A DNA stretch of 64,000 nucleotides from a bacterium (lineage in GTDB: Bacteria > SZUA-79 > Acidulodesulfobacterales > Acidulodesulfobacteraceae): contig JAKAOK010000006.1 in NCBI GenBank assembly GCA_021812245.1, positions 1 to 64,000 of the forward strand. The letters are read 5' to 3'. Positions 1-9,199 of this stretch are shown piece after piece; the first letter of the stretch is position 1; the number at the start of each line of letters is the position of its first letter. The notes below the pieces were generated by a model. That model was not told the origin of the DNA. It did no database searches and saw only the letters and a list, made by a program, of their open reading frames with translations. The position numbers and the translations under genes are program-made.

Positions 1-58
1 AGTTAAATATTATTAAAATATTTTACTACCATTTCTGGAAAAAAACGGTATTTTTCGG

Positions 59-319
59 ATGAAGGATGCAGTAATTATGGTGTTTTGCAGCGGCAGGATT
101 GGAAAGAGGTGTCAAAGTCAGGAAAAACACTCCGGATTTAAGATTTTAATAGAGGAAGGTACCGAGCGCATAATAGGCGCGCATCTTTTTGGGATGAACG
201 CCGAAGAAGTTATTAATATTTTTGCGCTTTCCATAAGAAATAATCTTACGGCACCGGCTTTAAAAGACGCTATTTATACATATCCCACAAAGACGTCTGA
301 TATAAGCGATATGCTTTAG
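59..319 (+). pseudogene. C-terminal remnant of a pyridine nucleotide-disulfide oxidoreductase
   Basis: The translation carries the last part of the dimerisation domain found in glutathione reductase, mercuric reductase and related flavoproteins. The diagnostic stretches are FKILIEEGTERIIGAHLFG, the AEEVINIFALSIR helix and the YTYPTKTSDISDML end. The FAD- and NAD-binding domains are absent: the frame is closed by a TAA at about 14-16 and nothing recognisable precedes it. The first residues (about 1-20) do not fit the family. Only about 75 of the usual 450 residues remain, so this is most likely a decayed gene. A frameshifted gene continuing left of the window is the alternative. Confidence 0.6.
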
Positions 320-416
320 GCATAACATAATTAGATAATTTTATTATTTTGCACCGGTTTCTTTCCACATTTTTACGATTTCTCCGTATTCCTTATGGGA
401 CTACAAATTTGTCTTT

Positions 417-1025
417 CTATTCTATCGCAAGACCGTACCGGGCTAATTTTTCTTTGGTGGTTTTATAATCTTTGTGCTGGAACGCATTAATTCCGAGATT
501 AGCGGCGGTTTCAACGTTAAAATATCTGTCGTCGATAAAAATACACTGTTCCGGTTTTGAAAACGACATGTTGACTGCCATTTTATAAATGTTTTCATCC
601 GGCTTTCTCATATTAACAAAACACGACGTTACAAAAAAATCCACCAATTCGTCTAGCTTAAACGTAGTTACCCTATAATTAGACAACTCTAAACCTTCAT
701 TGTTCAACGCAACAAGTTTAAATTTATATTTTAATTTTAAATTTTTAAATAATTCTATCATTTCTGGAATAGATTTAGATTGGCTGAAAATGAAATTTTT
801 GAAATCCGTTTTTGAAAAATTCCGTTCCTCGTAAAAAATTACTTTATCCAAATAGTCGTTTAAAGTGATTTTTCCTTCTTCATATAAGGCCGAAAGATAG
901 CCGTGTCTCTCCGCAAACTCTTCACAGTCTAAATTAAATGTTTGAGCGGCGAGTTTTCTGGATGCCGTGTCCCAGCCGTTGCTAAGCAAGACATTGCCTA
1001 TATCAAGCAAGACGGTCTTTATCAT
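417..1025 (-). CDS. HAD superfamily hydrolase (IA-like phosphatase)
   Basis: This 202-residue protein belongs to the haloacid dehalogenase superfamily, cytosolic phosphatases acting through an aspartyl-phosphate. Motif I is LLDIGNVLL near the N-terminus with nucleophile Asp8. The second acidic position of the usual DxD is glycine, as in DxGNV-type members such as YihX. The helical cap follows, and motif IV is CIFIDDRYFNVETAANLG near residue 165. Length is normal for the family. It runs opposite to the pilus cluster and ends close to a decayed gene. The substrate cannot be predicted; sugar phosphates or FMN are typical for this group. Confidence 0.8.
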   Translation of the reverse strand: MIKTVLLDIGNVLLSNGWDTASRKLAAQTFNLDCEEFAERHGYLSALYEEGKITLNDYLDKVIFYEERNFSKTDFKNFIFSQSKSIPEMIELFKNLKLKYKFKLVALNNEGLELSNYRVTTFKLDELVDFFVTSCFVNMRKPDENIYKMAVNMSFSKPEQCIFIDDRYFNVETAANLGINAFQHKDYKTTKEKLARYGLAIE

Positions 1026-1072
1026 ATTTATCCTTATAATAAAAATCTTTACAATTTAATATCAGGTATAAA

Positions 1073-1543
1073 CTAAAAAGGAATATCGTCGTCCTCGTTT
1101 GGCTGTGAGCCGCCGTCCGGACCTGAATAACCCTGACCGCCGCCCTCCGCTCCGTAACCGTTATTGTTTTGCGCGTATTCGTTCTCCCCGGCCGCCCCCC
1201 CGCCTCCGCCGCCTTTAGCGCCAAGCAGAACGATGTTAGTCGCAACTATTTCCGAGATATATTTTTTATTTCCGTCTTTGTCGTCGTAGGAACGGTTGTT
1301 AATTCTGCCTTCTACAAATACCTGTTTTCCTTTATTTAAATAATTTGCAAGAGTCTGTCCCATTTTTCCGAATGCTACGATATTGTGCCATGTGGTTTTT
1401 TCCGATTTATTGCCCGATTTATCGTTAAAATATTCCGATGTCGCAATGGAAAACTTTAAAATTGCCAGACCATCCGGCGTGTACCTGAGTTCCGGGTCCT
1501 TGCCCAGGTTGCCGATTAATAATACTTTGTTAAGACTGCCCAT
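1073..1543 (-). CDS. ssb: Single-stranded DNA-binding protein
   Basis: SSB coats single-stranded DNA during replication, repair and recombination. The N-terminal OB fold (about residues 1-105) is typical, starting MGSLNKVLLIGNLGKDPELR and including the TTWHNIVAFGKMG and GKQVFVEGRI stretches. A Gly/Asn/Gln-rich disordered linker follows. The acidic tail ends in DDDIPF, the conserved tip that recruits partner proteins. The start has a good ribosome-binding site (GGAGG read on the minus strand, about 1549-1553). Length of 156 residues is normal. A G+C-rich stretch encodes the glycine-rich linker and produces spurious frames on the same strand. Identification is secure. Confidence 0.97.
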   Translation of the reverse strand: MGSLNKVLLIGNLGKDPELRYTPDGLAILKFSIATSEYFNDKSGNKSEKTTWHNIVAFGKMGQTLANYLNKGKQVFVEGRINNRSYDDKDGNKKYISEIVATNIVLLGAKGGGGGGAAGENEYAQNNNGYGAEGGGQGYSGPDGGSQPNEDDDIPF

Positions 1544-1755
1544 AAAACCTCCGAAATTTAATAAAGATTTAATATTTAATAAAAGTTTAATAAAATTATG
1601 ATAATTTAAGTAATTTATTTTGGCAAGTTAAATTTCCGTTAAATTTTTATTTCGTTTATGTTGCATTTATATTAAATTTTGGTTACAAAAGCAACCTAAA
1701 ACCCGTTCTTCGTTAATTAAATCAAAGTTGATAGATATTCATGAGCTAACGGTTT

Positions 1756-1783
1756 TTGACTTTTTTTAGGATGATGATATAAT
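1756..1783 (+). promoter_or_regulatory. Sigma70-type promoter of the pil minor-pilin cluster
   Basis: TTGACT at 1756-1761 and TATAAT at 1778-1783 are separated by 16 bases. They lie about 40 bases before pilV. This is the best promoter match in the 281-base gap between ssb and pilV, which otherwise shows only A+T-rich sequence. Inferred from consensus only. Confidence 0.7.
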
Positions 1784-1824
1784 TAATATATAAAACAAAA
1801 ATAGGATTTTTAAAATAAAATTTT

Positions 1825-2373
1825 ATGATTAGAAAAACCGGTTTATTAATAAAAAACAGCAATGGCGCTTCGCTTCTAGAGGTTATGATTGCGATGGTTA
1901 TTCTTACCGTTGGATTTCTGGGAGTAATGGCGCTGGCGGTTGCTCTTACAAATAATAATGCGACAGCCGGAAAAATAAATACCGGCACCGCTATAGCTCA
2001 GGCGGAAGTCAGCCAGTTGAATTGTCTGGGGGTGACGGGCATCCAAAATGATTTTGTTCCGCTATTACCCGGCGGCACGCTACCTGGAACCTATACGTAT
2101 ATAGTTACTCCAACGATTATAAACCCTAATACGCAAAAAGACACAAGAAATCAAGTTACATCCTGCATAAATTCAGCTTTGACATCTGGGAGTCTGGCGG
2201 CGCCTGATTCTCCTGCGCCTACCGGACTCGGCGTTACCCTTCCTTATACGGTTACAATTAATTTTTCAAATAATCCAAACCCGGCATCTACAACTGTCAT
2301 AAATGCACAGATAGAAGTCGGCTGGCAGGATACGGGACAGCACGTTATAATAATGAACGATTTAATTTCATAA
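1825..2373 (+). CDS. pilV: Type IV pilus minor pilin PilV
   Basis: First gene of a pilV-pilW-pilX-pilY1 set. The type III signal is SNG/ASLLEVMIAMVIL: prepilin peptidase would cut after Gly14, leaving Glu at position +5 and a hydrophobic helix of about 20 residues. The rest is a variable Ser/Thr/Asn/Pro-rich pilin domain of about 145 residues with two cysteines (LNCLG and TSCIN). Minor pilins of this set form the priming complex at the pilus tip and carry PilY1. Length of 182 residues is typical. A promoter lies directly upstream. The assignment to PilV rather than another minor pilin rests on the ASLLEVMIA motif and on gene order. Confidence 0.85.
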   Translation: MIRKTGLLIKNSNGASLLEVMIAMVILTVGFLGVMALAVALTNNNATAGKINTGTAIAQAEVSQLNCLGVTGIQNDFVPLLPGGTLPGTYTYIVTPTIINPNTQKDTRNQVTSCINSALTSGSLAAPDSPAPTGLGVTLPYTVTINFSNNPNPASTTVINAQIEVGWQDTGQHVIIMNDLIS

Positions 2374-2391
2374 AAATATTTGATAAACATT

Positions 2392-3627
2392 ATGCATAAA
2401 CTTAAAATAGTTAAAGGTACCAATTTTAAAGATAACCGCGGTATCGTAGATAGAAGGGCGATTTTTCACAATAAAACCGCTGGGATTTTAAAGAATAATA
2501 ACGGCCTGACCTTAGTCGAACTAATAATAGCCCTGGCAATTTCCGTGATAGTAGTCGCGGCGGCAGGATTTATTTTACTTACTCAATCCGGCGTCATAAG
2601 GCTTAATAGGTCTGTTTCTACCGAACAGCAAAGATTAAATACGGCGTTTAATACCGTAAGATATTCACTGCGTATGGCGGGATTCGATTACGGAAACGGT
2701 TATTATGTTCAGATTGGTTCCGTTCCGGCAGTTCAAATTGTAAACGCGGTTTATCCGACTAACCCTTATGAGGTCTTGGTAAGTTATAGCGCCGTAGTAA
2801 ACGGTTCGAGTCCCTGTGTTTTAACGCCTAACGCAAATTCGAACTCAAAATCGGCATCCGCACGATTTGACTTGTGTGCCAACCCAAACGTTCCTTGCTC
2901 TTGCAATATTAATAACTTTTATATAGGTCAGGTTATTAACATTGCAAACCCGACACCTCTTAATAATACTCCGCTTCCGCCGCTGCCGATAACTTTTTGC
3001 GTTACAAACGTGTTAATTAATTCTAATGCGATTATTGTAAACCCCGGCAACGGAAATAATCCTTGCGGCACTAACAATCCTGTGCCGCCAAAAAGCATAG
3101 GAGGAGGAGCCGTATCTTCTATAAATCAAATTTTATTTTACTGGGGCAATACCGCTTATAATTTTAATGCCCCGTTTGATGTTCCCGGCAACTTATATGA
3201 ATGTATGGTTAGCCCAATAGTCAAAGAACCGCCCACCGCGGGTGTCGTCGCATATACGCCCCCGATATGTAAGGCAACTATTACTCTCAGCGATTATATA
3301 AATAATTTTGCGGTTGCGCCCCAAGGATACAGTTTTAGCAGTCCGCTGCTCTCATACTATCTAACTTCGTCTTCTCCCGCCGGACAAATTGAGGTTTATT
3401 ATAGCAACGGCACAAATATAGCGGAGCCGCCGTACTTAAATTTGTCCATTACGGGCGAGTCTAACGTGGCGTTGTCTGATTCTCCGGCTTACAGCGTTAA
3501 TGTTCCTTACAATTCCAATGCAGGCGGAGTCGGGGCTAAAGGAAATGCCGGTCAGATTGTGGGCAATAATGTTTTGAGAACCTTAAATTCAAGCTTGTTT
3601 TTAAGGAATGTCTATTACGGCAGTTAA
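2392..3627 (+). CDS. pilW: Type IV pilus minor pilin PilW
   Basis: The prepilin motif NNNG/LTLVELIIALAIS carries Glu5 and is followed by a hydrophobic helix and a long Asn/Pro-rich globular part, about 411 residues in all; PilW proteins are the large minor pilins. I chose ATG 2392 over an in-frame TTG at 2380, because neither has a clear ribosome-binding site and ATG is the better codon. Even so the leader before the cleavage site is about 38 residues, longer than the usual 6-25. Several cysteines (for example VPCSCN and NNPCG) suggest disulfides. It sits 18 bases after pilV and just before pilX. Confidence 0.85.
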   Translation: MHKLKIVKGTNFKDNRGIVDRRAIFHNKTAGILKNNNGLTLVELIIALAISVIVVAAAGFILLTQSGVIRLNRSVSTEQQRLNTAFNTVRYSLRMAGFDYGNGYYVQIGSVPAVQIVNAVYPTNPYEVLVSYSAVVNGSSPCVLTPNANSNSKSASARFDLCANPNVPCSCNINNFYIGQVINIANPTPLNNTPLPPLPITFCVTNVLINSNAIIVNPGNGNNPCGTNNPVPPKSIGGGAVSSINQILFYWGNTAYNFNAPFDVPGNLYECMVSPIVKEPPTAGVVAYTPPICKATITLSDYINNFAVAPQGYSFSSPLLSYYLTSSSPAGQIEVYYSNGTNIAEPPYLNLSITGESNVALSDSPAYSVNVPYNSNAGGVGAKGNAGQIVGNNVLRTLNSSLFLRNVYYGS

Positions 3628-3637
3628 TGCGATAATT

Positions 3638-4222
3638 ATGAAAAACAAAAATTTTATAAATATTATAGCAAGAAATAATAAGGGCATAGCCCTTGTAACG
3701 GTAATATTGGTTATCGCGATTCTGGGTATATTGGCGGCGGTGGCTATCGAAACTACCGGCACCGATATTATAAATGCAGGGAATTATACATCGTCGGAGC
3801 AGACTTTAAATATATCGAACTCGGCTATGAATATCGTGCTTGCCCAGTTAAATACGAGCCAGCAAACCAATGAGGGAATCGGTATGCCGTCCCCGAATGT
3901 TTATTATTATACGCCGGCCGTGAACAATACGCTTCAAACATGCGTGCCGAACGTAGGCAATAATTATTGCGCCGGCGTCATTGGATTGACCGCAGCAAAT
4001 ATCGACCCTGGTTTTTCAAATGTTCTTGGTTTTACGATAAACGGCGGGAATTTCGGCTTTGAATATAACGGAACTTACGGCGGGGTCCCGGGTTACGGCT
4101 TAAATTATCACTTTTATAACGGACAGATTAACACTATAACGCAGAATCAAAACGCTTCAAAAACGGTTCAGACCGGAATGACGTTCAGTTACGGACCCAT
4201 TCAGGTGGGGTATAATCAGTAA
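3638..4222 (+). CDS. pilX: Type IV pilus minor pilin PilX
   Basis: The N-terminal leader MKNKNFINIIARNNKG ends in the Gly preceding the prepilin peptidase site. The helix IALVTVILVIAILGILAAVA follows. Position +5 is Thr instead of Glu, which fits PilX-type proteins. The segment after the helix (TGTDIINAGNYTSSEQ) resembles PilX N-terminal domains. An in-frame ATG at 3608 overlaps pilW but has its AAGGA only one base away, so ATG 3638 is preferred; it gives a 16-residue leader. The protein has 194 residues. It lies between pilW and pilY1 and probably helps tether PilY1 to the tip complex. Confidence 0.8.
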   Translation: MKNKNFINIIARNNKGIALVTVILVIAILGILAAVAIETTGTDIINAGNYTSSEQTLNISNSAMNIVLAQLNTSQQTNEGIGMPSPNVYYYTPAVNNTLQTCVPNVGNNYCAGVIGLTAANIDPGFSNVLGFTINGGNFGFEYNGTYGGVPGYGLNYHFYNGQINTITQNQNASKTVQTGMTFSYGPIQVGYNQ

Positions 4223-4245
4223 ACTTTTAGATGTAAGGAGTATTA

Positions 4246-7200
4246 ATGAAAAAAAATGCAAGTTTATTTAAAATAGCATTTTTTATGGTAATTGCGGTAA
4301 TTTTTGCAAGCATATCTGTTTTAAGCAAAGAAATTAAAACCTCTTATGCAAGCGGGGTTCAGTATATTACTCCTCAGGTTTTGATTGTGCTCGACAATTC
4401 GCAGTCTATGGATGGCGACTTGAGCGGCGCTATAATGACGGGTTCCGGAACGGTAACAAGCGACCAACCTTCATCAAGTCCAATATATTATGCAGTGCCT
4501 TCCGGATTTGTCGCTCCTGTAACGGGAACTACCACGGGTAATGCCGCATATACGGTAAGCCAGAGCAGCGAATATTTAGACAACTCCGCCAGCCGCTTGA
4601 ATGTCGCCAAAGAAGCAATTATGGCGGTTTACAACGAATGGGCAAGCGATGTCCAGTTCGGCCTTATGGATTACGGAGTGAGCGGAAGCCTGTCCGTTTA
4701 TACGACATGGGTTTATTATATGAGCGGGTCTAACGGATTCGAATTCGGAAGTTCCGCTGCGGCGCCGACAGGATTGCAGACCGTGGCGAATCCGTGCTAT
4801 AATTCTACCACAAGTTCGTGTAGTAGTATAGATTCGCTTTTTTCAGGAATAAATGTTAATGGTTCCCCTTATCTTTATATTCAAGATACATCTGATGAGC
4901 CGTCAATTAATGATGTGCTATATGCATCTAGTTTTCCATCTAATTTTGTTACTTACGGCGGGCCGTCTCCGTTAAACCCGTATCCGCCATCCCCGCCTGG
5001 ATATTCTCTGGCCGATTATAATAATGGAAATATTTCAGAGTCTTACTCCGGAGGCACTGACGGGGTAGGCGCTTTTTCAACATCTCCGACCAACGCAGGT
5101 TATGTGCCTTATTCTCCGCAGGTCTGGTATTCCGAAAGGGGATTCGGCTATAAAAACAACGTTACCGATAACGGCGACCTTGTAATTCCTATTGCAGTTT
5201 CCGCGCAGGCGCAGCAAACTTTATTTTCTGAATTTCTTGCTCCGGAAATAAATAGTAGCGGCACATCCGAGATCAAAGCGGACGCCGTAAATGCTCCGAT
5301 GGCGGGAACATTGGCAAGCGCGTTGTCTTATCTCACCGGTACGGGCGGATTTCCATCTTTGCCTTCCACGACGTGTCCCGCCAAGAAGTATGTTATTTTT
5401 GTTACGGACGGATTGCCTACTTACGACCAGAGCGACGGAAATTGGCCGCCTATAGGAAGCGCCGCCGCCGCGGGTTATGGGGTTACCGCAACGTTTAATG
5501 CCGACGGCTCCCTTGCAACGACTAACGATACCGCGTTAAGCGAGACTATTCAGGAAATATCAAACTTAAAAGCTAATGGTATAGATACATATGTTATAGG
5601 TCTTGGTGCTGGAGTAAATCCCACTTTGAATCCCCAGGCGGCGGCAGTTCTGCAGGCTATGGCCGTTGCAGGCGGAACAAGCAATTATTTTCCCGCAACC
5701 ACGTCTGCAGATGTTGCGAATGACATGGGAATTATCGTTCAGGCAATAGTGTCGTCAGGGTCTTATGTATCGCCGGTTATAGACCAAACGCCGAGTTCGT
5801 CGGGGAATTCCGCTTATTACGCCAACTTTGAGTCTGTTAATCAGCCGCTCTGGGGCGACGGGAATATTTTTGATTTTACTTTAAATTCACAGGGTCAATT
5901 GATAGACCCGAACAACGGCAACTCGGCCGTTAATGCTAACGGTTTAGTAATCACGAGCGATTCTTACTGGGATAACGGAAACGGCGCAGGGGGCGCTCTT
6001 CAAAATAAAAGCGCCGCTTCAAGATACGTAATTACAAGTAATATTAATATTACAACCGGTTCTGTGAATATAGTGCCTTTCAATATCGGCAACGATATTA
6101 ATTTAGAACCGCTTTTGGGGCTTACTTCAACTAATTATACCGCCGTCTGCCCGCCCGGGACGGCTTCCGAAAGCGCCTGCGCCGACGATATTATAAATTT
6201 TGTGTTGGATCCCGGCAGTGCTACAAACAACTGGAAATTGGGCGCTATATATCACTCTCAGCCTGTATTGATAGGTCCTCCGGCTTATCCGTATTCAAGC
6301 GCATCGTATCAGGCGTTTAAAGCTAAATATGTCGAAAGACAACAGGTTTTGACGGCGGGAGCCAACGACGGCATGCTTCACGGATTTGATGCCGGAAGCT
6401 ATGGAACAGGCTTCGGTTCTACATCAAATTCATACGGTTACGGCACCGGAGCCGAAATATTCGGCTATATACCGCCGGATTTTTTAAACGAACCTCCGGT
6501 TGGAAACGAAGGAGTATGTCCTACAAATAATTCGCTTGTCCTTCCCAAAATTACCTGCTGGTACGAACTGTCCTTAATGGGTTCATCGACTAATTTTGAT
6601 ACTTATTATCCCGACTTTGAATTTGTAGATTCTACTCCGGGAGTAAGCGATGTGTTTTTCGGCAATGTTTTTAACGAAACGCCGCCAACAAATAGCATAG
6701 ATGCGGCTAATTATCCGGTTTCGCCAAATGCCGTGCCTGCCGACAGTTGGCATACCGTTTTAATAGGAGGAGAGAGAGGCGGAGGTTACGGATATTTTGC
6801 GCTGGGACTTTCAAATCCTAAAGCCGGAAGTGCATACCCCAATCCTTTATGGGATTTTTCCGATGCTTCGGCTTCGGTTGCACCAATGGGTAATACTTGG
6901 TCCCAACCTTTTATAACTTATGTATGCCTTCCAAACCCTAATTACAATTCGACTGCCGGAGGAACCGGACTGTGCCGGAATAACCCGAATCCGGCAAGCC
7001 CGCTGATTGCTACGCAGTATGTTGAAACATATGCAGCTTTTATAGGCGGCGGGTATTCTTCTAATAATACCTCAGGGCAGGCGGTATATGCTTTATACGC
7101 TGAACCGAATCCCGTAAATACCGGAACGGCCGGAAACCCAAACTATGCCGATGAGCAGGAGTTATGGAAGTTTGACGGTACAAACGATTCTAATATGAAA

Positions 7201-8007
7201 TATTCCATACCTTCGGCTATAGCGCCGTATCCTTCTTACGGCGAACTGCAGGCTTTTTATGTAGGAGATTTAGGCGGACAGATGTGGGCGTTTAATATAT
7301 CTAACGGAACGTCCCCCTATGCCGCAAACGGCGGTTCAAACTGGACCGGATGCAGGGTTTTTGCTTCAAACCAGACGGCTTCCCCGTTGAATATCTTTTT
7401 TCCTCCTTCAATTTCCTCCGATAATTCCGGCAATTTATGGCTGTATTTTGGAACCGGCAATAGGGCTGATTTAACGGAAATGAATACCGCAAGAAATAAC
7501 GAATTAATCGGATTAAATACTGCAGGGACTCAGGGGATAGGGGAGTGCCCCGCCCCGCATGGAGCATATAACGAAACTAATTTAACGAATGAAACCGGCA
7601 TAAGCGGCATAGGAACCTTGACAAGCGACGGCTGGTATATAACATTGAGCCCCGGAGAAAAAGTCGTTAGTTCGCCGACGGTTTATGACGGCATAGTTTA
7701 TTTCGACACATATATCCCCTCAGCCGCTTCTAACGCCTGCGGCCTTGGAACGGCAAAATTATACGCCGTTTATTATCTTAACGGCGGAGGAACTATTACT
7801 ATAAGCGGAACGGCGGCAACTATTTCAAATACTATAACCGACGGCAGCGCGGTTCAATCTCTAACTATAGGTTCAGGCGTCCCGTCGGCGCCCGTTATAT
7901 CAAACGGAAATTTGATAGTAACGACATCTACCGGTGCGATTTTAACCCAAAAAATTCCGTCAATGCCTTCTAAAATAATACCTACTTCATGGTTTCAATT
8001 GCCGTAA
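4246..8007 (+). CDS. pilY1: PilY1-family type IV pilus tip adhesin
   Basis: A 1253-residue secreted protein with a signal peptide (hydrophobic core about residues 8-26, cleavage near YASG). A von Willebrand A-like domain follows, with MIDAS motif DNSQS at residues 50-54 and the later FVTDGLPTY strand. The C-terminal half is the PilY1 beta-propeller, recognised by VLTAGANDGMLHGFDAG, YVGDLGGQMWAFNIS and LYFGTGNRADL. PilY1 sits at the pilus tip, supports pilus extension and mediates adhesion and surface sensing. A ribosome-binding site (AAGGAG) precedes the ATG. It closes the pilV-W-X-Y1 operon. The length is in the usual 1100-1300 range. Confidence 0.93.
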   Translation: MKKNASLFKIAFFMVIAVIFASISVLSKEIKTSYASGVQYITPQVLIVLDNSQSMDGDLSGAIMTGSGTVTSDQPSSSPIYYAVPSGFVAPVTGTTTGNAAYTVSQSSEYLDNSASRLNVAKEAIMAVYNEWASDVQFGLMDYGVSGSLSVYTTWVYYMSGSNGFEFGSSAAAPTGLQTVANPCYNSTTSSCSSIDSLFSGINVNGSPYLYIQDTSDEPSINDVLYASSFPSNFVTYGGPSPLNPYPPSPPGYSLADYNNGNISESYSGGTDGVGAFSTSPTNAGYVPYSPQVWYSERGFGYKNNVTDNGDLVIPIAVSAQAQQTLFSEFLAPEINSSGTSEIKADAVNAPMAGTLASALSYLTGTGGFPSLPSTTCPAKKYVIFVTDGLPTYDQSDGNWPPIGSAAAAGYGVTATFNADGSLATTNDTALSETIQEISNLKANGIDTYVIGLGAGVNPTLNPQAAAVLQAMAVAGGTSNYFPATTSADVANDMGIIVQAIVSSGSYVSPVIDQTPSSSGNSAYYANFESVNQPLWGDGNIFDFTLNSQGQLIDPNNGNSAVNANGLVITSDSYWDNGNGAGGALQNKSAASRYVITSNINITTGSVNIVPFNIGNDINLEPLLGLTSTNYTAVCPPGTASESACADDIINFVLDPGSATNNWKLGAIYHSQPVLIGPPAYPYSSASYQAFKAKYVERQQVLTAGANDGMLHGFDAGSYGTGFGSTSNSYGYGTGAEIFGYIPPDFLNEPPVGNEGVCPTNNSLVLPKITCWYELSLMGSSTNFDTYYPDFEFVDSTPGVSDVFFGNVFNETPPTNSIDAANYPVSPNAVPADSWHTVLIGGERGGGYGYFALGLSNPKAGSAYPNPLWDFSDASASVAPMGNTWSQPFITYVCLPNPNYNSTAGGTGLCRNNPNPASPLIATQYVETYAAFIGGGYSSNNTSGQAVYALYAEPNPVNTGTAGNPNYADEQELWKFDGTNDSNMKYSIPSAIAPYPSYGELQAFYVGDLGGQMWAFNISNGTSPYAANGGSNWTGCRVFASNQTASPLNIFFPPSISSDNSGNLWLYFGTGNRADLTEMNTARNNELIGLNTAGTQGIGECPAPHGAYNETNLTNETGISGIGTLTSDGWYITLSPGEKVVSSPTVYDGIVYFDTYIPSAASNACGLGTAKLYAVYYLNGGGTITISGTAATISNTITDGSAVQSLTIGSGVPSAPVISNGNLIVTTSTGAILTQKIPSMPSKIIPTSWFQLP

Positions 8008-8130
8008 ATATAACATAATAATTTATTTTGAGAACTTATCGCAACCCAGATTCAAGAAGTTTTTTATTAATTTACGTAACAAGGGTTTATTTAGGGATAT
8101 AGCGTAAATTTTAGTTTGATAAAAATTTAG

Positions 8131-8167
8131 AATTTGATAAAATAACTTCATAGTATTTTATCAAATT
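8131..8167. promoter_or_regulatory. Perfect inverted repeat upstream of the restriction-modification operon
   Basis: The arms AATTTGATAAAATA (8131-8144) and TATTTTATCAAATT (8154-8167) are exact reverse complements over 14 bases, separated by nine bases. A further TTTGATAAAA half-site lies at 8115-8124. The repeat is 30 bases before the first methyltransferase. It looks like an operator for a dimeric repressor, or autoregulation by a methyltransferase, rather than a terminator, because no T-run follows. No controller-protein gene is visible in the operon. Confidence 0.55.
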
Positions 8168-8197
8168 AATAAATCCTTATAAATCCAGCAATTAAAC

Positions 8198-9199
8198 ATG
8201 AAAAAGCAATATTCTATAATTTCTTCCACAGAAAATAACGGCATTGAAGAACTCATAACAAAATGCATCCCTAAAAGGGAAATTGAAAAAGAAGAAAAAA
8301 AATCCAAACTTGGATTTAATAAACTCACCCCAACCGAGTGGGCATTGCTGTCAAAAAATGTAATTAACGAGGATGAAATTTTAAATCCCGTTTGGAATGA
8401 TTTATCTTCTCCGCGGAATAAATATCAACTTGAACATGGAGCAGTATTCCCTGTTAAACTTGCCGAAAGATTAATCAAAATGTATTCTTCAGAAAATGAC
8501 ACTATATTTGACCCATTTTTAGGGATTGGCTCAACTATTATTGCGGCCCAAGCACAATCAAGACATGGAGTTGGAATTGAATTGAATACTAAATTTGCCA
8601 ATCTTGCTCAACGGTGGGTAGATGAGACACAGGGACTGTTTAGCAATAATAGGATTTATAAAATTATTAATGATGATTGCAGGAATATATTTAAGCATAT
8701 ACGTAAAGAAAATATTCAATTAACTATTACTTCACCCCCATATGCTAATTTCATAAGGAAATCAGTTGCAGATAGAAAAACTACGCATAAAACATCTATA
8801 ATCACGCATGAAAACAATAGCACTGTTAAACCTTACAGTAATAATCAAAATGATTTTGGCAATCTTGAATATGAAGATTTTTTAAGACAAATAAAAACAA
8901 TTCTTGCTTATAACCTTGAAGTAACCAAACCCGGCGGATACTCTTGCTGGATAGTCAAGGATTATCGCGATACCAAAAATAAAGTACCTTATATCCCATT
9001 TCACTCAGATTTAGCCAAAGTTGGCCAAGAAGCTGGATGGCTATATCATGATTTAATAATATGGGATCAAACTGGGCAGCGCCGTTTAATTCTGCTTGGA
9101 TATCCTTCAGTATTTTATACAAATCAAAATTGTTCATTTATAGTTATATTCAGAAAATCTAAAGATGATTCTCCAAACAATAACAGAAGAAGAAATTAA
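8198..9199 (+). CDS. DNA methyltransferase 1 of a type II restriction-modification system
   Basis: A 333-residue site-specific methyltransferase. The S-adenosylmethionine motif is DPFLGIGST at Asp105 onward, with ELN ending the next strand. The catalytic motif TSPPY (Ser179-Tyr182) follows. In this family TSPPY suggests N4-methylcytosine, though N6-adenine is possible. HGAVFPVKLAERLI (about 87-100) is the motif X helix. It overlaps the next methyltransferase gene by 35 bases, so the two are translated together. The gene is visibly more A+T-rich than its housekeeping neighbours, which suggests transfer. The weak ribosome-binding site and the palindrome upstream suggest tight control. Confidence 0.88.
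   Translation: MKKQYSIISSTENNGIEELITKCIPKREIEKEEKKSKLGFNKLTPTEWALLSKNVINEDEILNPVWNDLSSPRNKYQLEHGAVFPVKLAERLIKMYSSENDTIFDPFLGIGSTIIAAQAQSRHGVGIELNTKFANLAQRWVDETQGLFSNNRIYKIINDDCRNIFKHIRKENIQLTITSPPYANFIRKSVADRKTTHKTSIITHENNSTVKPYSNNQNDFGNLEYEDFLRQIKTILAYNLEVTKPGGYSCWIVKDYRDTKNKVPYIPFHSDLAKVGQEAGWLYHDLIIWDQTGQRRLILLGYPSVFYTNQNCSFIVIFRKSKDDSPNNNRRRN

Noticed and set aside
347-400. Short minus-strand open stretch ending in WKETGAK then two stops
   Set aside because: Only about 18 codons before an upstream stop; looks like the tail of a decayed gene but cannot be assigned.
1003-1245. Open frame on the minus strand overlapping ssb in another frame
   Set aside because: It reads through the G+C-rich codons of the SSB linker, is rich in Arg/Thr without any pattern, and SSB is certain in the other frame.
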